Below, piece after piece: positions 34,989-43,747 of a stretch of DNA of 64,000 bases. This stretch comes from an uncultured Lachnospiraceae bacterium. GTDB lineage: Bacteria > Bacillota > Clostridia > Lachnospirales > Lachnospiraceae. A program made the translations under genes and the position numbers. The notes under the pieces are model-generated. The model was not told the origin of the DNA, searched no databases, and saw only the letters and a list, made by a program, of their open reading frames with translations. The stretch lies in contig ONNQ01000004.1 of the NCBI GenBank assembly GCA_900319245.1, positions 1-64,000 on the forward strand, in the 5' to 3' direction. Each line of letters begins with the position of its first letter. Within the stretch, counting starts at the first letter, position 1.

Positions 34989-35878
34989 AATCGAGTGACA
35001 ACAGCCCGGTTAGCAGCCATCTCAAGGGAATCATCCAGAGCGGGAAACGATGCCAGAGAGACGCCGTATTTCCTGTTCAATGCTCTTTGCAGAAGAAGAT
35101 CACAGACATGTGGATTCTTGGGCAGGAGCGGCCCATGAAGATAAGTGCCAATTACGTTGCGGTAGAGGACGCCTTCACAGGCGTCCTTTCCATTGTTGCC
35201 GTGACCATACAGAACTTTGCCGAAGGGCATATTGTTGCCGATGTAAGTCCTTCCACCGTGATTCTCAAATCCGACGATTTCGTAAGGCAATGCCGTAGGA
35301 ATGGCGCTGGATTGCGAACCAGCTGCTGCCGCAGGCAATGTATCAGGAATAACACTGGACAGAGCATTGGCATTTGAATCCGGCAGCGACTCATTTCTAA
35401 GCACAATATTAGATATTAACCGGGGCGATCCCTGTTCCGTATAGAGATCGACCAGCGAGAGTCCCTTTATCCTTCCTTCCGGCGTATCATAATAGTGGCC
35501 GAGCAGCTGATAGCCGCCGCAGATTGCGATTAGAGTTCCGCCGTCCTCCACATAATCGCGTAGCTCCGGGCGAACCTGCTGCAGACGAGTACAGACAATC
35601 TGCTGCTCCCGGTCTGATCCGCCGCCCAGAAGGACAATGTCTGCAGAGGCCAGAGAGAGCTTGTCATCCAGGTTGCATTCCGTGACCTGCGCGTCAATCC
35701 CGCGCCACTTACAGCGCATGCGAAGGCACTGTATGTTGCCCCGGTCTCCATAGAGATTCAGAAGGTCGGGATAGAGGTGTACAATGTTCAGTTTGTAATC
35801 ACCGGCCTGAGGCTTCTTAATCGGATCATTCAGCATAGGTTCATCACGATGCATTTCCTTGCCAGCGTCATTACTCAT
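34967..35878 (-). CDS. gatD: Lipid II isoglutaminyl synthase, glutaminase subunit
   Basis: A 303-residue CobB/CobQ-like class I glutaminase that supplies ammonia to MurT for amidating D-Glu of lipid II. Nucleophile Cys in LIAICGGYQLLG, His in IGTYLHGPLLPKNP, N-terminal LYPDLLNLYGDRGNIQCL. Start overlaps the murT stop by 4 bp, so they are coupled. Compared with the usual ~240 residues it has an extra Ser/Ala/Pro-rich segment (about 150-185, LPDSNANALSSVIPDTLPAA and on) inside the catalytic domain. The 3' end overlaps asnB convergently. Confidence 0.9.
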   Translation of the reverse strand: MSNDAGKEMHRDEPMLNDPIKKPQAGDYKLNIVHLYPDLLNLYGDRGNIQCLRMRCKWRGIDAQVTECNLDDKLSLASADIVLLGGGSDREQQIVCTRLQQVRPELRDYVEDGGTLIAICGGYQLLGHYYDTPEGRIKGLSLVDLYTEQGSPRLISNIVLRNESLPDSNANALSSVIPDTLPAAAAGSQSSAIPTALPYEIVGFENHGGRTYIGNNMPFGKVLYGHGNNGKDACEGVLYRNVIGTYLHGPLLPKNPHVCDLLLQRALNRKYGVSLASFPALDDSLEMAANRAVVTRFHSPLAP

Positions 35879-37305
35879 TTCTGAATTCCCTCCAGGTACT
35901 GGTGCGCCTCATATAGCGCCGTGTAGTTGACGAGCACATACAGGTTGCCGCATCCATCCGCTAGACAGCGCGCAATTGCCTCCTCCACAGTGGGCGCACA
36001 AACCGACTCGATCTCCACATATTTGAGCCGCAGCTGCATGTCGAGCGCCCGCAGGCCGCTCACCGTGATAGAACGGATCGTATCGTCTGCCAACCTGTCA
36101 AAATCCACGTCCCACAGCCAGGACACATCCCGCCCGTCCTGGGCATTGTCATTGATCACAATGATCAGGTCTTTGGAAGATCGGTCCTGCAGCATGGCTG
36201 TAATATTCTGGTTGAAGCCGGCGGGGTTCTTGGCCAGGTTCAGCAGAATTTTCTGCTCGCTATTTTGGCCCACATGGAAAACTTCACCTCGCCCGAATTG
36301 TGGCTTGTAGTCGCGAAGGACTTCGTTCAGCTTGTCGGCGGGCAGGCGCAGTTCCCGCAGAACGCTGTAAACAGCCAGTATGTTGTAGACGTTGTAGAAG
36401 CCGGTCATCGGCGCGGAAATCCTGACAGGAGCGGCCGTGCTTTCCCGAAAAGCGGGCTTGATTTTCTGGGGGCTTGACGAATCGACAGTAGCGGCCCCGG
36501 ATTCTATCACGTCCAAAGACAGCTCCGGCGAAAGCCTGACGCCGGAAGCATCATAGTTGATTGCAGGTCTTCCAAAGCCGCAGGAAGGGCAATGGTAGAC
36601 GCCGAGCTGGCTGAAATGATAGAATTCGTACTTTAGTGGCGCGCCGCAGTTCTCACAGAAGCGGCTTTCCCGAACTTCGCCCGAAGAGACATCCTCAGTT
36701 GCTCCAGCGCCAGCCACTTTTTCACTGACGCCGAAACTGGCGAAACGGCGGCCGCTCTTTTTTGCCAAAAAGGCCGTGAGAGGGTCGTCGCCATTGATGA
36801 CAAGGGTCATTGACGGCGCAAGACGGATCGCCTCTTCCAGTGCTTTCATGGTGAGATCGATCTCGCCGTAGCGGTCCAGCTGGTCGCGGAAAAGGTTGGT
36901 GATGATCATGTGGTCGGGCTGTAGATACGGCAGGATATGGACGGCAGAGGCCTCGTCGATTTCGAGGCATGCGTAGTCTGCATCGAGAAGTCCCAGGGGA
37001 CCAGCGGCAGTGGCCAGCGCTGCGGCGACGCCTTCTTTCATGTTGGCGCCGAGCCGGTTGGAGACGACACGAAAGCCCTGCGCCTCGAGCGCTGAGCAAA
37101 GGAGATTGTTGGTGGTGGTTTTGCCGTTGGTGCCGCAGGTCACGATGATTCCGCGGCGCACCTGCGCAGCGAGAGGCGCGATGATATGCGAGTCGATTTT
37201 CAGGGCGGCCCTTCCCGGAAGTGATGATCCGGGGCGGCCTGCCAGATGACAGGCTTTGAGAGCAGCTTTGGCGGCAGCGACTGCCAGGAGTGTGCAAAGA
37301 TGCAA
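35875..37305 (-). CDS. murT: Lipid II isoglutaminyl synthase, Mur-ligase subunit
   Basis: A 476-residue Mur ligase-like protein, partner of GatD. ATP loop IIVTCGTNGKTTTNNLL, then LEIDEASAV and VINGDDPL. A four-cysteine zinc ribbon (CENCG ... CPSCG) is inserted in the middle domain, as in known MurT. The C-terminal DUF1727 domain has YNVYNILAVYSVLR, NLAKNPAGFNQ and VINDNAQDGRDVSWLWDVDF. Two extra low-complexity stretches flank the ribbon (KVAGAGATEDVSSGEVRES and ESGAATVDSSSPQKIKPAF). The upstream gap holds the 19-bp tandem repeats. Confidence 0.92.
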   Translation of the reverse strand: MHLCTLLAVAAAKAALKACHLAGRPGSSLPGRAALKIDSHIIAPLAAQVRRGIIVTCGTNGKTTTNNLLCSALEAQGFRVVSNRLGANMKEGVAAALATAAGPLGLLDADYACLEIDEASAVHILPYLQPDHMIITNLFRDQLDRYGEIDLTMKALEEAIRLAPSMTLVINGDDPLTAFLAKKSGRRFASFGVSEKVAGAGATEDVSSGEVRESRFCENCGAPLKYEFYHFSQLGVYHCPSCGFGRPAINYDASGVRLSPELSLDVIESGAATVDSSSPQKIKPAFRESTAAPVRISAPMTGFYNVYNILAVYSVLRELRLPADKLNEVLRDYKPQFGRGEVFHVGQNSEQKILLNLAKNPAGFNQNITAMLQDRSSKDLIIVINDNAQDGRDVSWLWDVDFDRLADDTIRSITVSGLRALDMQLRLKYVEIESVCAPTVEEAIARCLADGCGNLYVLVNYTALYEAHQYLEGIQK

Positions 37306-37341
37306 GTGGATACCTCCTATGATGCCGAAGCGGAGACAATT

Positions 37342-37428
37342 CCACCCCAGAGGCAGACAGCTACCCCGGAGGTGGATAGCTGCCCCAGAGGTGAGCCGCT
37401 ACCCCAGAGGTGAACAGCTGCCCCGGGT
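37342..37428. repeat. 19-bp tandem repeats built on the CCCCAGAGGT motif
   Basis: Units start at 37342, 37361, 37380, 37399 and 37418 (last partial), exactly 19 bp apart. The core CT(A/G)CCCC(A/G)GAGGTG is conserved and the final six bases vary (first unit CCACCCCAGAGGC). The array lies in the 170-bp gap between the ATP-grasp gene and murT, which are co-oriented. The core is the same as the dispersed ACCCCAGAGGTC repeat found elsewhere in this half of the window. Confidence 0.88.
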
Positions 37429-37475
37429 GAATTGGTGCAGATCTCTAAATTGCAGAGAGAAGGGCTGCAGGGACT

Positions 37476-38672
37476 TCATTCCTTCTCCTGCGCAAGGAAG
37501 TGGATGAAGGAATTCATTTCTTCTTCTGTTGCAAAGCGCGCGAGATAGAGGTTGTCGCCCATTCCGTTGGCCAGAACTTCCGGGAGGCGCTGGCGGAGGA
37601 CGATCTTGTCCGCGTATTTCTGCAGGATCTCTTCCTGTGTATGGACATAGTGGCGGCTGTCTCTCAGGCCTACGGATACACAATAAAACTTTTCGTTATA
37701 TGTTTTTGGGGGCAGGTGGTCAAAACATACCATATCCGCCCAGTCCTTGTAGACATCTGTGCTATTGGCATAATTGATCATATCCGGTGTGAAACCGCCG
37801 GAAGGACGAAGGTTCACTTCCAAGCCGACGACGGTTCCTTTTTTGCCCAAGTGGACATGGTCCTCGGACAGGCGGAAGAATTCGAAGTGAATAAAACGGC
37901 TCCTGACTCCGAAAGCGGCTACGCACCTGCGGCCGGCGTCGCGCAGGTCATCTTTGATCTTCTTTTCAATGTAAAAGACACAGCTTTCCTTGTTGAGGAC
38001 GGTCTCCATGATCGATCCGGGCGTATGATTTCCTGTCTCCAAAAGAGGCTGGCCGGAGCTGTCGATGATCGCGTCATAGGAATACACATCACCGGGGACG
38101 AATTCTTCCATGATGAACTGTATATCGCCGAAGTCGTGTGAATGAAAGCTTTCCAACTCATCATCGCTGCTGATCTTGTAGGTGTTTACAGCGCCGACGC
38201 CGTTGTCTGGCTTTACGATCACGGGATAGCCGACCTGATCGATGAAAGCCTGACTCTCCGCGAGATCTGTCACCAGATGATAGCGGGCAGTAGGAACGCC
38301 GGCCTGCGCATAGTACTTTTTCATTTCGGACTTGTGCCTGATCACAGAGATTGTTTTCGGTCTCATTCCCGGAATATTGAAGTCCTCACGAAGGCGTGCA
38401 TCCTGTTCCAGCCAGTACTCGTTGTTACTCTCAAGTCCGTCGATTTTCCCGTATTTGAAGCAGAAGAACGCCACTGCGCGGTACATTTCTTCATAGTTTT
38501 CCATGTTGTCAACACGATAATACTCTGTCAGCGCGCCCTGCAGCATAAAGTCGAGAGAATCGTAAGGCGCGTCCCCGATTCCAAGGACATTGACGCCGTT
38601 TTCGTGCAGTTTCATGCAGAAATTGCGGTAGTTTACAGGAAAATGCGGGGATACAAAAATAAAGTTTTTCAT
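37476..38672 (-). CDS. ATP-grasp enzyme related to carbamoyl-phosphate synthetase large chain
   Basis: A 398-residue stand-alone ATP-grasp protein: an N-terminal pre-ATP-grasp domain (MKNFIFVSPHFPVNYRNFCM), GYPVIVKPDNGVGAVNTYKI and FIMEEFVPGDVYSYDAI (ATP lid), then VVGLEVNLRPSGGFTPDMIN (metal-binding Glu/Asn). Such proteins ligate a carboxylate to an amine or thiol; the substrates are unknown here. The ATG at 38672 has AAAGGA 10 bases upstream and gives the normal N-terminus; the frame is open to 38753. It lies next to carAB in the same direction but separated by about 150 bp. Confidence 0.78.
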   Translation of the reverse strand: MKNFIFVSPHFPVNYRNFCMKLHENGVNVLGIGDAPYDSLDFMLQGALTEYYRVDNMENYEEMYRAVAFFCFKYGKIDGLESNNEYWLEQDARLREDFNIPGMRPKTISVIRHKSEMKKYYAQAGVPTARYHLVTDLAESQAFIDQVGYPVIVKPDNGVGAVNTYKISSDDELESFHSHDFGDIQFIMEEFVPGDVYSYDAIIDSSGQPLLETGNHTPGSIMETVLNKESCVFYIEKKIKDDLRDAGRRCVAAFGVRSRFIHFEFFRLSEDHVHLGKKGTVVGLEVNLRPSGGFTPDMINYANSTDVYKDWADMVCFDHLPPKTYNEKFYCVSVGLRDSRHYVHTQEEILQKYADKIVLRQRLPEVLANGMGDNLYLARFATEEEMNSFIHFLAQEKE

Positions 38673-38820
38673 AAGAGCAAGATCCTTTCTTATTAAAACC
38701 CGATCGTAGAATTCCATTGGAAAGAGATTATCAATAAGACGATTAATTATCAACGATAAAATGATTCATCCTTGAAGGTAAAACATCAAAAGAATGAAAC
38801 ATGAAACCGCCGCGCTGGGC

Positions 38821-41800
38821 TCATTCCGCATCAATCGTCGAGATCCCCATGGTCACTTCTTCCAGTACATCGAGAAGCATGCGCACCGTATCCAGAGAGG
38901 TGAGCATGACAACGTTGTTCTGTGCCGCGATACTACGGAGCGCGACGCCGTCGCCGTAGTGCACGCCGGAAAGGACAGCGCGCGTGTTGATGACATAGCT
39001 GACGTAGCCCGCGCGGATGGAATCAAGCATCTCCTCGCTGTGTTCACTGGGCTTGTGCAGGACCCTTGTGCGGATCCCGGCCTCCTTCAGATACTCGGCA
39101 GTCAGGGTGGTCGCCTCGATGTTGAAACCCATTTCGTAGAAGCGGCGAACGAGAGGGATGGTCTCTATTTTGTCCTCGTCGGCGACGCTGACAAGGACTG
39201 TACCGTAATTGCGGAGTGTCATACCGGAGGCAATCATGGCCTTGTACACCGCGCGGTGGAGCTTTCTGTCGTAGCCAATGGCCTCGCCCGTGGACTTCAT
39301 TTCCGGAGAGAGGTAGGCGTCCATGCCGTGGAGCTTGGAGAAGGAGAAGGCAGGAACCTTGACATAATAGCGAGTTTTCTCTGCGGGATAGCGCGTGATG
39401 AGGCCCTGCCCTTTCAAAGTGATACCGAGGCTGACAAGCGTGGCAATGTCCGCCAGACTGTAGCCTGTTGCTTTGGAGAGAAACGGGACAGTCCGGGAGG
39501 AGCGGGGGTTGACCTCGATGATGTAGACATTCTCTCTCTCATCGACGATGAACTGGATGTTAAAGAGACCACGGATGCCGATGCCGATGCCGAGCTTTTC
39601 CGTGTAATCAAGAATCGTCTTTTTGACACCTGCCGACAGGCTGTAGGGCGGATAGACACTGATTGAATCGCCCGAGTGGACGCCAGTCCTCTCGACCAGT
39701 TCCATGATGCCCGGGACAAAGACCCGTTCGCCGTCGCACACAGCGTCTACCTCTACTTCTTTGCCGCGTATATAGTGGTCCACGAGGACCGGCCTGCTCT
39801 CGTCGATGGGCTCTGCCGTCTGGAGATACTCCCGCAGGTCAGACTCCTTGGCGACGATCTGCATGGCGCGGCCGCCCAGAACAAAGCTGGGGCGGACCAG
39901 CACCGGATAGCCGATCTTCTGCGCGGCGGCGAGCCCTTCTGCGGCGGAAGTGACGGCACAACCCTTGGGCTGCGGGATTCCCAGCGTCTCGAGGAGTTTC
40001 TCAAACAGATCCCGGTTCTCCGCCTTGTCGATGGCGTCGCAGTCTGTGCCGATGATTCTGACCCCTCGGGCGTGGAGCGGATCCGCCAGATTAATCGCCG
40101 TCTGCCCTCCGAGCGTTACGATGACACCGTCGGGTTTTTCCATCTCGATCACGTTCATCACGTCTTCTACGCAGAGCGGTTCAAAATAGAGCTTGTCCGA
40201 GCAGGTATAGTCGGTAGAAACGGTTTCCGGGTTATTGTTAATGATGATCGCCTCGTAACCCGCCTTTTGGATCGTCTGTACGGCGTGTACGGTGGAATAG
40301 TCGAATTCCACGCCCTGGCCGATGCGGATGGGTCCCGCACCGAGTACGATCACTTTCTTTTTGCCTGAGAGTTGCACTTCATTTTCGACCTCTGACGCGA
40401 CATTTGCCTCGACTTCTGGGGTGATTTGTTCACAGATTTCGCCCGGATCTGCAGTTTCATAGGTTGAATAAAAATAGGGAACGTAGCTCTCAAATTCGGA
40501 GGCGCAAGTATCGATCATTTTGTAGACGGGCATAATACCGTGTTTTTTTCGCAGCGCAAAGACAGATTCTTCCGAAAGGCCCCATAGAATACCGACAGAA
40601 CGGTCAGAAAAGCCCATTTTCTTGGCTTCACATAACTCTTCCAGATCGCCCGGGGACGAACGGAGAGCTTTTTCTTCCTCCACAATGCGCCGAATGGCGC
40701 GCAGGAAGAAGGGATCGATGCCGCTCAGGCGGTGAATATCCTGCTCGAGAGCGCGAGCGGGTGCCGTGTCACCCACATCCTGGCACATCTGTTCTTGTGC
40801 TGTCGGGGCAGCTACGTCCCGGCTCACAAAGCCCAGTGCCGCAGAGGGAATCAACACCCGACGCATCAGTTCTGCAATCGCAAAGATGCGGTCGTCCGTG
40901 CCGGTACGGATGTAGTCCAGAAGCGCATCTTTTGAAAGAGGATCAAACTTGGGATCATGCAGATGGTAGTGGCCGGTCTCCAATGAGCGGACCGCCTTGA
41001 GGAGGCTGGCCTCCAATGTGCGCCCTATGCTCATGACTTCGCCGGTCGCCTTCATCTGTGTCGAGAGGGAGTTGTCCGCCTCTGTGAACTTATCAAAGGG
41101 GAAGCGAGGCATCTTTGTGACGATATAGTCGAGGGCCGGCTCAAAGGAGGCGGGCGTGTTGGCGAGCGGAATTTCATCGAGCGCCATGCCGATTCCTATT
41201 TTGGCAGAGACGCGGGCAATGGGGTAACCGCTTGCTTTCGATGCCAGCGCCGACGAGCGGGACACGCGCGGATTGACTTCGATCAGGTAGTATTGGAAGG
41301 AACCGGGGTCCAGCGCAAACTGGACGTTGCAGCCGCCCTCAATGCCGAGTGCGCGGATGACCTTGAGCGCGCTGTCGCGGAGCATGTGGTATTCCTTGTT
41401 GGAGAGCGTCTGCGAAGGACACACGACAATAGAATCCCCGGTGTGGATGCCGACGGGATCCATATTTTCCATGTTGCAAATGGTGATAGCGGTGTCATTG
41501 GCGTCGCGCATCACTTCATATTCGATCTCTTTATAGCCTTTGACGCTCTTTTCGATCAGGACCTGGCTGACCGGGGAGAGCGCCAGGGCATTTTTCATGA
41601 TGGGAAGGAAATCCTCCTCGCTGTCCGCAAAGCCGCCGCCGGTGCCGCCCAAGGTGAAAGCAGGGCGCAGAACGACCGGGTAGCCGATGTCGCGCGCCGC
41701 CTTGAGGCCTTCCTCTATGGAACAGGCGATTTCCGAAGGCAAGACAGGTTCGCCCAGCTGCAGGCACAGTTCCTTGAACAGTTCGCGATCCTCCGCCTGC

Positions 41801-42171
41801 TCGATGGACGCACTTTTCGTGCCAAGAAGTTCTGTGCGGCACTCAGCCAGTACGCCCTTCTTCTCCAGCTGCATGGCCAGATTGAGCCCTGTCTGTCCCC
41901 CAATCCCGGGCAAAATAGCGTCTGGCCTCTCTTTGCGCACGATTTTGGCAATGTATTCCAGCGTCAGGGGTTCCATGTAGACTTTGTCCGCAATGGAAGT
42001 GTCGGTCATGATTGTCGCGGGGTTGGAATTGCACAGGATGACCTCGTAGCCTTCCTCTTTGAGTGCGAGGCAGGCCTGCGTCCCGGCGTAGTCGAACTCA
42101 GCGGCCTGCCCGATCACGATGGGGCCGGAGCCGATGACGAGGATCTTGTGGATGTCAGTTCGTTTGGGCAT
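38821..42171 (-). CDS. carB: Carbamoyl-phosphate synthase large subunit
   Basis: A 1116-residue synthase with two ATP-grasp halves: IHKILVIGSGPIVIGQAAEF at the N-terminus and KVIVLGAGPIRIGQGVEFDY at the start of the second half, and a C-terminal allosteric MGS domain (about 960-1116). It makes carbamoyl phosphate from bicarbonate, ATP and glutaminase-derived ammonia for pyrimidines and arginine. It is some 40 residues longer than usual, with insertions in the oligomerisation region (SRDVAAPTAQEQMCQDVGDT) and the linker before the second half (TPEVEANVASEVENEVQLSG). Start overlaps the carA 3' end by 17 bp. Confidence 0.95.
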   Translation of the reverse strand: MPKRTDIHKILVIGSGPIVIGQAAEFDYAGTQACLALKEEGYEVILCNSNPATIMTDTSIADKVYMEPLTLEYIAKIVRKERPDAILPGIGGQTGLNLAMQLEKKGVLAECRTELLGTKSASIEQAEDRELFKELCLQLGEPVLPSEIACSIEEGLKAARDIGYPVVLRPAFTLGGTGGGFADSEEDFLPIMKNALALSPVSQVLIEKSVKGYKEIEYEVMRDANDTAITICNMENMDPVGIHTGDSIVVCPSQTLSNKEYHMLRDSALKVIRALGIEGGCNVQFALDPGSFQYYLIEVNPRVSRSSALASKASGYPIARVSAKIGIGMALDEIPLANTPASFEPALDYIVTKMPRFPFDKFTEADNSLSTQMKATGEVMSIGRTLEASLLKAVRSLETGHYHLHDPKFDPLSKDALLDYIRTGTDDRIFAIAELMRRVLIPSAALGFVSRDVAAPTAQEQMCQDVGDTAPARALEQDIHRLSGIDPFFLRAIRRIVEEEKALRSSPGDLEELCEAKKMGFSDRSVGILWGLSEESVFALRKKHGIMPVYKMIDTCASEFESYVPYFYSTYETADPGEICEQITPEVEANVASEVENEVQLSGKKKVIVLGAGPIRIGQGVEFDYSTVHAVQTIQKAGYEAIIINNNPETVSTDYTCSDKLYFEPLCVEDVMNVIEMEKPDGVIVTLGGQTAINLADPLHARGVRIIGTDCDAIDKAENRDLFEKLLETLGIPQPKGCAVTSAAEGLAAAQKIGYPVLVRPSFVLGGRAMQIVAKESDLREYLQTAEPIDESRPVLVDHYIRGKEVEVDAVCDGERVFVPGIMELVERTGVHSGDSISVYPPYSLSAGVKKTILDYTEKLGIGIGIRGLFNIQFIVDERENVYIIEVNPRSSRTVPFLSKATGYSLADIATLVSLGITLKGQGLITRYPAEKTRYYVKVPAFSFSKLHGMDAYLSPEMKSTGEAIGYDRKLHRAVYKAMIASGMTLRNYGTVLVSVADEDKIETIPLVRRFYEMGFNIEATTLTAEYLKEAGIRTRVLHKPSEHSEEMLDSIRAGYVSYVINTRAVLSGVHYGDGVALRSIAAQNNVVMLTSLDTVRMLLDVLEEVTMGISTIDAE

Positions 42172-43408
42172 GTTCTACCTCCTTGTCACTTTCTGCAGTG
42201 CACTTCCCGAACGATTCAGTGCCGCTTCGCGCTGTCTGCATCAGCTCTATAAACCGATCAAACAGATAGGCGCTGTCCTGCGGCCCGGGCGCGCTCTCAG
42301 GGTGATATTGCACGCTGAAGGCATGGTCTTTCTCACATTTAACGCCCTCGACAGTCCCGTCTAATATATTGATATGGGTCACGGTAAGCGCCGTCTGCGC
42401 CAGAGACCCGGCGTCCACGGCGTAGGAATGGTTCTGCGAGGTAATCTCAATGCGGCTGGTCGCCAGATCCCGCACCGGATGGTTTCCGCCGCGGTGGCCG
42501 AACTTCAACTTGTAAGTCTTGGCCCCATAGGACAGAGACAGAATCTGGTGTCCCAGGCAAATGCCGAAGATAGGGCATTGGCCACGCAGAGCCCGCACTG
42601 TCTCAATGGTCTCGGGCACATCCGTAGGGTCGCCGGGACCGTTGGAAATCAGGACGCCGTCCGGCTTCAGGGACCGGATGACTTCTGTGGTTGTGTTCCA
42701 AGGGACGACGGTCACATCACAGCCGCGCCGGTTCAGGGAGCGGAGGATGTTTTTCTTCATGCCGCAGTCGATGAGGACGACGTGGAAGGGAGCAGGAGCG
42801 TGTGCCTGTGCAGGTGCAGTTTCGCATTCAGCAACCACATCTTCCGCAGCCGGGGTCGGCACCTGCCCGCTCATGCTGCCAGTCTGCGCATTACTTGCGG
42901 GAGAGCGCCAGATTTCCTTGCTGCTAACTCTCGACACGGCATTAGTGGGCGTCGAAAAACTGCGCAGTTTCTGAAGGCCCTCTTCCTGCGGCGTATCAAT
43001 ACTGGTGAGCAGGCATTTTCTTGTTCCGAAGTCCCGGATTGACCGGTTCAGCTTTCGGGTGTCGATGCCGCTGATGCCTGCAATTCCATATTTCTTCATC
43101 ACTTCACCGAGAGAGGAATTGCTGCGGAAATTGGACGGCTCGTCGTTGTATTCGTGTACGATCAGCGCTCCGATTGTGGGCCGATCCGTCTCATAGTCCT
43201 CATCGGCCATGCCGTAATTGCCAATCAGGGGATACGTCATGACAACGGCCTGGTCCGTGTAGGACGGATCCGAGAGGATCTCCTGATAGCCGACCATGGA
43301 CGTATTGAATACAATCTCCAGAATCTTGTCCTGCATGTCACCAAATCCATAGCCGCTATACCGGGACCCGTCTTCGAGGATGAGCTGGCGGTCACATTTT
43401 CTTTTCAT
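42155..43408 (-). CDS. carA: Carbamoyl-phosphate synthase small subunit
   Basis: A 417-residue glutaminase subunit: N-terminal LILEDGSRYSGYGFGD and FNTSMVGYQEILSDPSYTDQ, C-terminal class I glutaminase with PIFGICLGHQILSLSYGAKT (Cys nucleophile) and QYHPESAPGPQDS. ATG 43408 is chosen as the canonical N-terminus; the frame stays open far into the leader without a ribosome site fitting it. An Ala/Pro-rich segment of about 45 residues (around 190-235, SPASNAQTGSMSGQVPTPAA and on) separates the two domains, longer than in relatives. Transcribed from the promoter at 43683-43710 through a long structured leader. Confidence 0.94.
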   Translation of the reverse strand: MKRKCDRQLILEDGSRYSGYGFGDMQDKILEIVFNTSMVGYQEILSDPSYTDQAVVMTYPLIGNYGMADEDYETDRPTIGALIVHEYNDEPSNFRSNSSLGEVMKKYGIAGISGIDTRKLNRSIRDFGTRKCLLTSIDTPQEEGLQKLRSFSTPTNAVSRVSSKEIWRSPASNAQTGSMSGQVPTPAAEDVVAECETAPAQAHAPAPFHVVLIDCGMKKNILRSLNRRGCDVTVVPWNTTTEVIRSLKPDGVLISNGPGDPTDVPETIETVRALRGQCPIFGICLGHQILSLSYGAKTYKLKFGHRGGNHPVRDLATSRIEITSQNHSYAVDAGSLAQTALTVTHINILDGTVEGVKCEKDHAFSVQYHPESAPGPQDSAYLFDRFIELMQTARSGTESFGKCTAESDKEVEHAQTN

Positions 43409-43449
43409 AATGGAAGGAATCCTTTCTGTCTGCGCATGGCCGAAAATCC

Positions 43450-43594
43450 CAATGAGCCATGCCGACAAGTCACAAGCCGTTTCACGGCTCGTGACTGTCG
43501 CGGCGTTCGCCGTATGCATCCAGTCCTGCTCCCATCCGATTATGAGCAAGCTCCCATCGGCTGGCAGCAGTCCTGTCTGCGCATGGCTCATTGC
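43450..43594 (-). ncRNA. Structured carA leader closed by a 13-bp stem, possible switch
   Basis: In the carA mRNA, CAATGAGCCATGC (43581-43593 reversed) pairs perfectly with GCATGGCTCATTG (43450-43462 reversed), enclosing about 118 nt with several local hairpins: GACAGTCACGAGCCGT with its partner (43466-43501), CGGCG-AA-CGCCG, and GGAGC-TT-GCTC within CCGAT/ATCGG. A second copy of GCCATGCGCAGACAG lies at 43426-43440, just before the ribosome site, and could compete for the GCATGGC strand. No PyrR-binding consensus was recognised. Confidence 0.6.
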
Positions 43595-43605
43595 TGACGC
43601 GCAAA

Positions 43606-43660
43606 AGGCGCAATGACCCCCGAAGCTTTCGAGCTCCGGCACGTCATTGCGCCTTTGAGA
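43606..43660 (-). ncRNA. 5' leader hairpin of carA (nitrogen-leader family)
   Basis: On the minus strand AAAGGCGCAATGAC pairs with GTCATTGCGCCTTT, with an inner stem CCGGAGC/GCTTCGG and six-base loop TCGAAA. It begins about 25 nt after the predicted transcription start and is followed by TTTT, so it is terminator-like. The lower stem GGCGCAATGACGTGCCG is nearly identical to that of the purF leader. Confidence 0.78.
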
Positions 43661-43682
43661 TTACGATATTACATTTGTAAAA

Positions 43683-43710
43683 ATTATAGGCGGAAGCGGG
43701 AATTTGTCAA
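43683..43710 (-). promoter_or_regulatory. carA promoter
   Basis: On the minus strand TTGACA (43710-43705), 16-bp spacer, TATAAT (43688-43683). Both boxes are consensus. It lies between the end of the AraC gene and the carA leader, giving a leader of about 275 nt. Confidence 0.85.
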
Positions 43711-43747
43711 GAGGGCAACACGCCGGCCTCTTGGCTTTGACGAAGGA

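Noticed and set aside
38821..42171. Long minus- and plus-strand ORFs opposite carB, the glycyl radical enzyme and treP as real genes
   Set aside because: They lie opposite strongly conserved genes, lack ribosome sites and encode His/Arg/Leu-rich, non-family proteins, the usual shadow of high-GC third positions.
43409..43642. carA beginning at 43642 with a 78-residue N-terminal extension
   Set aside because: The extension is translated leader RNA with no protein-like character; MKRKCDRQLILEDGS is the normal start.
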